From the NCBI GenBank assembly GCA_013349595.1, contig DUZI01000004.1:1-20499 (forward strand): a DNA stretch of 20,499 bases, in the 5' to 3' direction. Below are positions 15,488 through 20,499 of the stretch, piece by piece. Below the pieces are notes generated by a model. That model was not told the DNA's origin, searched no databases, and saw only the letters and a list, made by a program, of their open reading frames with translations. Position 1 is the stretch's first letter. Every line of letters starts with the position of its first letter. The translations under genes and the position numbers were made by a program. This DNA comes from Nitrospirota bacterium. GTDB lineage: Bacteria > Nitrospirota > Thermodesulfovibrionia > Thermodesulfovibrionales > Dissulfurispiraceae.

Positions 15488-15935
15488 AGTCATTCTCCTC
15501 CTTAATTGTATTAATTCCTTTTGCCTTCTTGACCATAGCAATCTTGTAAATTGAACAATTTTCACAACCCTCTTTCAATGCCAAAGTGCATTGTTTATTC
15601 TTTGCCTCCCAACAGGGTATATTTTGTTGATAAAAGGCACAACATTTTCTTTTGATCATATCAGGACATTCTCGAATTTCCCAGCAAGGTGCATAATGTA
15701 GGAGTTTTATGAGCCCTTCAATGCTAATCTTGTCCTTGTGGATTGCATCTCTTATACACATTAACCATGCTACATCGTTGTCTGAAAAATACCTATGCTT
15801 ATTGCGTCTTGCAGGTTTAATTAGTCCTTTTTTCTCATAAAGCCTTATAGTTTGTTCTGTCACACCAATCATTTCAGAAACAATTCCAATAGTATATACA
15901 GGCTTATTCTCTTTTTTGATTTTGGTCTTATTCAT
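15429..15935 (-). CDS. MerR-family regulator with a Cys-rich (two-CW) C-terminus
   Basis: 168 residues. The MerR winged-helix DNA-binding domain spans about 13-80 (Y-T-I-G-I-V-S-E-M-I-G-V-T at 14-26, L-Y-E-K-K-G-L-I at 32-39, R-Y-F-S-D-N-D at 48-54). The C-terminal part carries eight Cys within 84-127: C84-W, C90, C98, C99, C108-W, C116, C124, C127. Two Cys-Trp pairs in a repeated layout suggest a metal or Fe-S cluster domain, which would let it sense redox state, oxygen or iron; that is inference. It is the first gene of the hox operon and overlaps hoxE, so it is the likely regulator of the hydrogenase. The last 40 or so residues are basic and unlike a known domain. No strong ribosome binding site is seen at the start. 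Confidence 0.86.
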   Translation of the reverse strand: MNKTKIKKENKPVYTIGIVSEMIGVTEQTIRLYEKKGLIKPARRNKHRYFSDNDVAWLMCIRDAIHKDKISIEGLIKLLHYAPCWEIRECPDMIKRKCCAFYQQNIPCWEAKNKQCTLALKEGCENCSIYKIAMVKKAKGINTIKEENDYVKRNQTDFSKRRQATTNG

Positions 15936-15978
15936 TATATTTTTTTGACATCTTTCAAAGGATTATTAGTTTTTTGAT

Positions 15979-15996
15979 AGTTGTAATTAAACAACT
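15979..15996. promoter_or_regulatory. Palindrome overlapping the merR/hox promoter, possible operator
   Basis: AGTTGTAATTAAACAACT is an interrupted palindrome with 6-bp perfect arms (AGTTGT/ACAACT). It overlaps the proposed -10 and transcription start of the merR-hox promoter and adjoins a perfect AACTAGTT (15993-16000). MerR-type proteins bind dyad sites, so autoregulation is plausible. Position and symmetry are the only evidence. Confidence 0.35.
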
Positions 15997-16015
15997 AGTT
16001 AATAACTACTGTCAA
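15986..16015 (-). promoter_or_regulatory. Probable promoter of the merR-hox operon
   Basis: Minus-strand TTGACA (16015-16010), 18-bp spacer, TTTAAT (15991-15986; 5/6 to consensus). Predicted start near 15979, leaving a leader of about 44 nt before the merR ATG. It diverges from the promoter of the PilB gene, whose -35 begins 10 bp away. Confidence 0.5.
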
Positions 16016-16024
16016 TAGTAAAAA

Positions 16025-16053
16025 TTGACATATTATTACAATTCGGTTATTTT
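16025..16053 (+). promoter_or_regulatory. Probable promoter of pilB-kinase operon, leaderless layout
   Basis: Perfect TTGACA (16025-16030), 17-bp spacer, TATTTT (16048-16053; 4/6). The ATG starts at 16059, six bases after the -10, at the expected transcription start. There is no Shine-Dalgarno sequence. The ATG itself is well supported, because the conserved MshEN repeat begins at residue 7. Confidence 0.5.
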
Positions 16054-16058
16054 ATTCT

Positions 16059-17813
16059 ATGTCTATAGGAACACCACTATTAGGACAACTACTTTTAAAA
16101 GCAAACCTTGTTAATGAGGAACAACTTAACGAGGCAATCAAAACACAAAGGCTCGAAGGCAAGAGACTTGGCTCTGTTATGGTCAAATTGGGTCATATCA
16201 GTGAAGAAAGTCTTATAACATTTTTAAGCAGACAATATAGCGTTCCTGCAATAAATTTATCTGAGCAGAGAATTGATACAACCCTTTTAAAACTAATCCC
16301 CTATGAGACTGCAAAGAGATACCAATTAATACCTATATCCAAAGAAGGCGGTGCTCTTAAAATAGCTGTTTCAGACCCATCAAACACCCTTGCAATAGAT
16401 GATATAAAGTTCATTACAAGTATGAAGGTTTCTGTCTATGTAGCATCAGAGTCGTCCATTTTATCAGCCATTGAAAAATACTATCCACAAAAAGATGCCA
16501 TTAAATTAGGCACAGATCAAAAAGCAAAGCAGGGGATAAAACCAAAAGATGATGCAGAGGTTGAAGACCTCTCAAAGGTCATCGGTAGTGCAATGGAAGA
16601 GATGACTGTTGTTGAAGAAAAAGATGAGGCACCTGTTGAACAGGTTGATGCCCCTATTGTCAAGCTTGTAAATGGAATTCTTCTTAATGCCTTGAGGTCA
16701 AGGGCAAGTGATATACATATTGAACCTTCAGAAGAGATGATTAGGGTCAGATATAGGATTGATGGAGTTTTACAGCCAGTTCTTAAACTTCCTGTAAAGA
16801 TGAAAAATGCTATGACATCAAGGATAAAGATTATGTCTCACCTTGATATATCTGAAAGGAGACTGCCACAAGACGGTAGGATTAAACTTAAGATTGGTAA
16901 TGATAGGGAAATAGACTTTCGAGTCTCAACTTTACCAACTATATTTGGAGAAAAGATAGTTATGAGGTTGCTTGATAAATCTAACCTCCAGCTTGAGATG
17001 GGGAAATTAGGTTTTGATGAAAAGCAATTACTCGATTTTCTTGAAGCTATTGAAAAACCTTATGGTATGATACTCGTTACAGGTCCAACAGGGAGTGGAA
17101 AGACTACAACTCTCTACTCTGCCTTATCCCATTTGAACAAACCAGGTGTAAATATAATGACTGCTGAAGACCCTGTAGAGTACAACTTTTTCGGGATTAA
17201 TCAAGTTCAGATGAAAGAAGACATTGGACTCAATTTTGCAGCAGTCCTCAGATCTTTTTTGAGACAAGACCCTGATATAATACTTGTTGGAGAGATAAGA
17301 GACTTTGAGACTGCAGAGATTGCTATAAAGGCTGCATTAACAGGCCATTTGGTTTTAAGCACACTCCATACAAATGATGCCCCAAGCACAGTAACAAGAT
17401 TAATAAACATGGGTATTGAGCCTGTCTTAATATCAACCTCTGTAATACTCATACTTGCCCAGAGATTGGCTCGGAGAATTTGTCCTACTTGTAAAACTGA
17501 AGATAATGTTTCTGAGAATGTATTGATTAAATTAGGCTGTTCCCCTGAGAGGGCAAGGACGATTAAGTGCTATATTGGTAAGGGATGCCCTGAATGTAAT
17601 AATACAGGCTATAAAGGAAGGCTTGCAATTCATGAGATAATGACCGTTAATGATGAGATAAAAGAGCTTATATTACAAGGTGCCTCTGCCGCAGAGATAA
17701 AAAAATTAGCTATAAAATCGGGGATGTCGACATTAAGACAAACAGGAATAAATAAGATTGAACAGGGACTAACGACTATAGAGGAAGTCTTAAGAGTCAC
17801 CTTTGAGGATTAA
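16059..17813 (+). CDS. pilB: PilB-type pilus ATPase with c-di-GMP-type MshEN domain
   Basis: 584 residues, full length for a type IV pilus extension motor. The N-terminus has two tandem 24-residue MshEN motifs (7-30 and 36-59) separated by exactly five residues; the second is a full match (R36-L-G ... L52 ... L56-x-x-Q59), the first has the Arg replaced by Leu and the Gly by Asn. MshEN domains are known c-di-GMP receptors. The core has Walker A GPTGSGKT at 342-349, Walker B DPDIILVGEIRD at 404-415 with E412, His box STLHTND, and zinc-binding CPTC (475-478) and CPEC (510-513). It differs from the ATPase at 1433 chiefly in keeping the c-di-GMP motif. The downstream gene, 26 bases away, is a hybrid histidine kinase, probably in the same transcript. 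The name rests on family similarity, as no pilC or pilin is in view. Confidence 0.93.
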   Translation: MSIGTPLLGQLLLKANLVNEEQLNEAIKTQRLEGKRLGSVMVKLGHISEESLITFLSRQYSVPAINLSEQRIDTTLLKLIPYETAKRYQLIPISKEGGALKIAVSDPSNTLAIDDIKFITSMKVSVYVASESSILSAIEKYYPQKDAIKLGTDQKAKQGIKPKDDAEVEDLSKVIGSAMEEMTVVEEKDEAPVEQVDAPIVKLVNGILLNALRSRASDIHIEPSEEMIRVRYRIDGVLQPVLKLPVKMKNAMTSRIKIMSHLDISERRLPQDGRIKLKIGNDREIDFRVSTLPTIFGEKIVMRLLDKSNLQLEMGKLGFDEKQLLDFLEAIEKPYGMILVTGPTGSGKTTTLYSALSHLNKPGVNIMTAEDPVEYNFFGINQVQMKEDIGLNFAAVLRSFLRQDPDIILVGEIRDFETAEIAIKAALTGHLVLSTLHTNDAPSTVTRLINMGIEPVLISTSVILILAQRLARRICPTCKTEDNVSENVLIKLGCSPERARTIKCYIGKGCPECNNTGYKGRLAIHEIMTVNDEIKELILQGASAAEIKKLAIKSGMSTLRQTGINKIEQGLTTIEEVLRVTFED

Positions 17814-17839
17814 AGAAGTTTTTTATAGTTATTTTTTTT

Positions 17840-20499
17840 ATGAACATTGAAAAAGATCAATTTAGAAAGAAAATAAAGATTTTTTCCCTTTTTTTCGCCA
17901 TACCAGCAGTTTTTTTGCAAATTGCACTGCTATCATTTCTTATAATTCACCTATTAAAACATGAACTTGTCAATTATATAGAAGTAGCAACGGTTTTAAT
18001 CATTTTTTCCCTTACTGCATGTTTTATTGTGAGTTTTTTTTATACCATAAATTGGTTTAAAAAAACTTTATTAAAATTAATTACAGAATATAAGGCACTT
18101 TGCAAACTACACGAGCAAGTTTTATCTGAAAAAGACGAACTAATCAGAAAGATAATATATGCGACACCTGTCGGTCTGCTCTTGTTAGAAAGAGATAATA
18201 TTAAATGGTGTAATGATTATGCCCTCAGCCTCTTTGGAATCAAAAATAATGTAGATCTAAACACTATTGATATTAACTCCTTTTTTAAAGTGTCAGAAGG
18301 TTATAAAGACATTAAACACTTCTTCCCCTCAAAATTAATGGAGGAAGAACTTATTAAATTTGATACCCTTTTGATTAATGCAAGCGGTTCAACTGTTGAT
18401 GTTCATATAGAGGCAACTGCACTTGATAAACAATTACCACTGAAAGGTATTGTTTTATCAATTACTGACATATCATGGCAAAAAAAGGCAGAGACAGAAT
18501 TAAGGCAACAGCTTAATTTCTTTCAAACATTAATAAACACCATACCGAGCCCTATATTCTATAAGGATTCAAGTTTTAGATTTAGAGGATGTAACAAAGA
18601 GTTTGAAAAATTCATAGGGTCAAAAAGTGAAGATATTATTGGCAAGACAGTCTATGAAATTACTCCAAAAAAATATGCAGATATTTATAACAAGGCAGAT
18701 TTGGAGTTATTAGAAAAAGGTGGCACTCAAACTTATGAATCAAAGATTGTCTATTCCGATGGGAGTCTGCACGATGTATTTTTTAATAAATCAGTTTATT
18801 TCGACGCGTATGGAAACAAAGCAGGGATTATAGGGATAATGCTTGATATTACTAACATCAAAAGGATGGAAACAATCATATCAAGTCAAGAAGTGCTCTA
18901 TCAAAGGATTTTTGATGAAAGTCCCCTTGGAAAATCAATGGTTAATATTAATAACTTTAAATTTATCAAGGTAAATAATAGTCTTTGTAGCATGCTTCAA
19001 TATACAAGAGATGAACTTTTAAACCTCACAGTGTTTGATGTGACCCACCCTGATGATACATACATATCAGAAAAGTACATCAAAGGGCTTCTTAATGGTG
19101 AATATGATTATGCATATTTTGAAAAAAGATATATCAGAAAAGATGGTGAGATTATTTGGGTCAAGCTTAATATTTCACTTATTGAATTTGGTGATGAACC
19201 TTCGATATATGCCCTTAATATCATTGAGGATATTAGTTTACAAAAGAAAGCCCTTGAAGATGTTAGGCTCTTTAGAAATGCCCTTGACAAGGCAGGTGAA
19301 AGTATCTTTCTGATAAATCCTTACAGTATGAAGGTTATTGATGTAAACCAAAGGGCTTGTTTAGTCTATGGATACAGTAAAGATGAATTAGTAAATAGAG
19401 ACATAAAAATAATTTGCCTTGATGCCGATAATCAGATTTTTTCAGAAAATATTAAAACCCTGCTGAACGAACCTGAAAAGGTTATTTCCTTTAGGACAAA
19501 AAACCAAAGACAAAATAGCACCGAATTTCCCGTAGAAATTTCTATGAGTTCAACTATCTTTGAAAATAGACCTATTGCTGTATTGACAGTAAGAGATATT
19601 ACTGAAAGAAATCGATTAGAACGAGAATTGATTATTACAAGGGAGAAGGCAATTGAGGCTTCTCGATTAAAATCAGAATTTGTTGCAAACATGAGCCACG
19701 AGATAAGGACTCCCCTTAATGGCATAATTGGGATTATTGATCTGCTGGCTTACAGTGGATTAAATAATGAGCAATCTAATCTGCTGAAAACATTAAAAGA
19801 CTCATCAAATACACTGCTTGGAATCATAAACGATATACTTGATTTCTCAAAGATTGAGGCAGGCAAATTAACCATAGACCATGACTTGTTTGAAACAAGG
19901 GAACTTATAGAGAATGCTGTTGATGTATTTAGTGCAAAGGCTTATGAGAAAGGGCTTCAACTTGCTGTTTATATAGACAAAAATATTCCTTCAAAGTTAG
20001 AAGGTCCTCAAAATAGGACAAAGCAGATTTTGCTTAATTTGATTAACAATGCAATCAAATTCACAGATGAAGGCTATGTTTTGATAGAAGTTAATGTTGA
20101 AGATGAAGAAGACAACTTTAATAAAGCACTTGGTATAGTCACGCTCCGTTTTGAGATAACCGATACTGGTATTGGTATGGATGAAAAAACGTTATCACGA
20201 ATCTTTCAACCCTTTGTTCAGGCAGATAGCTCTTCTTCTCGTCAACATGCAGGCACAGGGCTTGGCCTTTACATATCAAAAAAACTCATTGAATTGATGG
20301 GTGGTGATATTAAGATTGAAAGCCAATTTAAAAAAGGCTCTTCTTTTAAATTCACCATCCCCTTTTTAATCCCAAAAAACAGGTCAGAGGATGAACTGTT
20401 TTGTAAGATTCTACCCTTTAACACCCTCATCATATCTGATAGAGAACAGGAGGCTTTAGTAATATTAAAGTATCTAAACGATATGGGAATGAAATCACA
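17840..20499 (+). CDS. Membrane-bound multi-PAS hybrid histidine kinase (3' end beyond window)
   Basis: Open frame from ATG 17840 to the right edge, 886 residues with no stop. Two membrane helices (about 13-37 and 46-70) with almost no periplasmic loop, then four PAS-type domains (about 104-215, 225-345, 352-475, 476-592), HisKA with phospho-acceptor H620 (MSHEIRTPLNG), and HATPase_c with N-box N737 (NNAIKFT), D775-x-G-x-G and a G-T-G-L-G-L lid. A receiver-like domain begins near residue 857 (NTLIISDREQEALVIL), so this is a hybrid kinase. Input is probably cytoplasmic through the PAS domains rather than from outside. Only 26 bases separate it from pilB and no terminator or promoter is visible, so co-transcription is likely; no clear ribosome binding site is seen. 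It may control pilus function through a phosphorelay, which is inference. Confidence 0.9.
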   Translation, partial: MNIEKDQFRKKIKIFSLFFAIPAVFLQIALLSFLIIHLLKHELVNYIEVATVLIIFSLTACFIVSFFYTINWFKKTLLKLITEYKALCKLHEQVLSEKDELIRKIIYATPVGLLLLERDNIKWCNDYALSLFGIKNNVDLNTIDINSFFKVSEGYKDIKHFFPSKLMEEELIKFDTLLINASGSTVDVHIEATALDKQLPLKGIVLSITDISWQKKAETELRQQLNFFQTLINTIPSPIFYKDSSFRFRGCNKEFEKFIGSKSEDIIGKTVYEITPKKYADIYNKADLELLEKGGTQTYESKIVYSDGSLHDVFFNKSVYFDAYGNKAGIIGIMLDITNIKRMETIISSQEVLYQRIFDESPLGKSMVNINNFKFIKVNNSLCSMLQYTRDELLNLTVFDVTHPDDTYISEKYIKGLLNGEYDYAYFEKRYIRKDGEIIWVKLNISLIEFGDEPSIYALNIIEDISLQKKALEDVRLFRNALDKAGESIFLINPYSMKVIDVNQRACLVYGYSKDELVNRDIKIICLDADNQIFSENIKTLLNEPEKVISFRTKNQRQNSTEFPVEISMSSTIFENRPIAVLTVRDITERNRLERELIITREKAIEASRLKSEFVANMSHEIRTPLNGIIGIIDLLAYSGLNNEQSNLLKTLKDSSNTLLGIINDILDFSKIEAGKLTIDHDLFETRELIENAVDVFSAKAYEKGLQLAVYIDKNIPSKLEGPQNRTKQILLNLINNAIKFTDEGYVLIEVNVEDEEDNFNKALGIVTLRFEITDTGIGMDEKTLSRIFQPFVQADSSSSRQHAGTGLGLYISKKLIELMGGDIKIESQFKKGSSFKFTIPFLIPKNRSEDELFCKILPFNTLIISDREQEALVILKYLNDMGMKS

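Noticed and set aside
1..20499. CRISPR array, rRNA or tRNA genes
   Set aside because: No regularly spaced short repeats, no rRNA-like sequence and no cloverleaf were found on reading both strands.

Overview
Low-G+C bacterial DNA with dense operons, ATGA start/stop overlaps and signalling-rich pilus genes. The gene set (NAD-linked bidirectional [NiFe] hydrogenase, PilB-type motor ATPases, CHASE2-type class III cyclases, multi-PAS hybrid kinase) suggests an anaerobic or facultative Gram-negative bacterium. Nitrospirota (Thermodesulfovibrio-like) or a Desulfobacterota relative would fit, but there is no rRNA or other marker gene, so the placement is a low-confidence inference.

Layout. (1) 1-215, minus: the 5' end of an AAA-ATPase-like gene running off the left edge. 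(2) 216-551: intergenic, with one copy of a MITE-like repeat plus an extra partial copy, and two promoters pointing outward. (3) 552-9559, plus: a four-gene operon of a GAF-PAS protein, a PilB/GspE-type ATPase, and two large membrane-anchored CHASE2 proteins with class III nucleotide cyclase domains. (4) 9560-9911: intergenic, with a second repeat copy in the same orientation and a long inverted repeat. (5) 9912-15935, minus: an operon running merR-hoxE-hoxF-hoxU-hoxY-hoxH-hoxW for a hydrogenase with its NADH diaphorase module and its maturation protease; a palindromic element of about 223 bp fills the hoxH-hoxW spacer. (6) 15936-16058: divergent promoter region. (7) 16059 to the right edge, plus: a second PilB ATPase with a c-di-GMP-type MshEN domain, then a hybrid histidine kinase cut by the window end.

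Main observation. The two tandem cyclases have degenerate active sites that complement each other. The upstream protein has lost both metal-binding Asp (now Lys654 and Ala698) but keeps the transition-state Asn775 and Arg779 and the KGK loop. The downstream protein keeps both Asp (627, 671) but has lost Asn and Arg (now Arg748 and Glu752) and the KGK loop. Neither homodimer should work, but the heterodimer would form exactly one complete site, as C1/C2 do in mammalian adenylyl cyclase. Their start and stop codons overlap, which favours matched synthesis. The first gene of the operon encodes a GAF domain with a near-complete NKFDE signature, as found in cyclic-nucleotide-binding GAFs, and the second encodes a pilus-type motor. 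I infer a self-contained pathway in which a periplasmic CHASE2 signal drives cAMP synthesis, read by a GAF adaptor that acts on a PilB-like motor. The second PilB locus appears instead to be wired to c-di-GMP and a phosphorelay.
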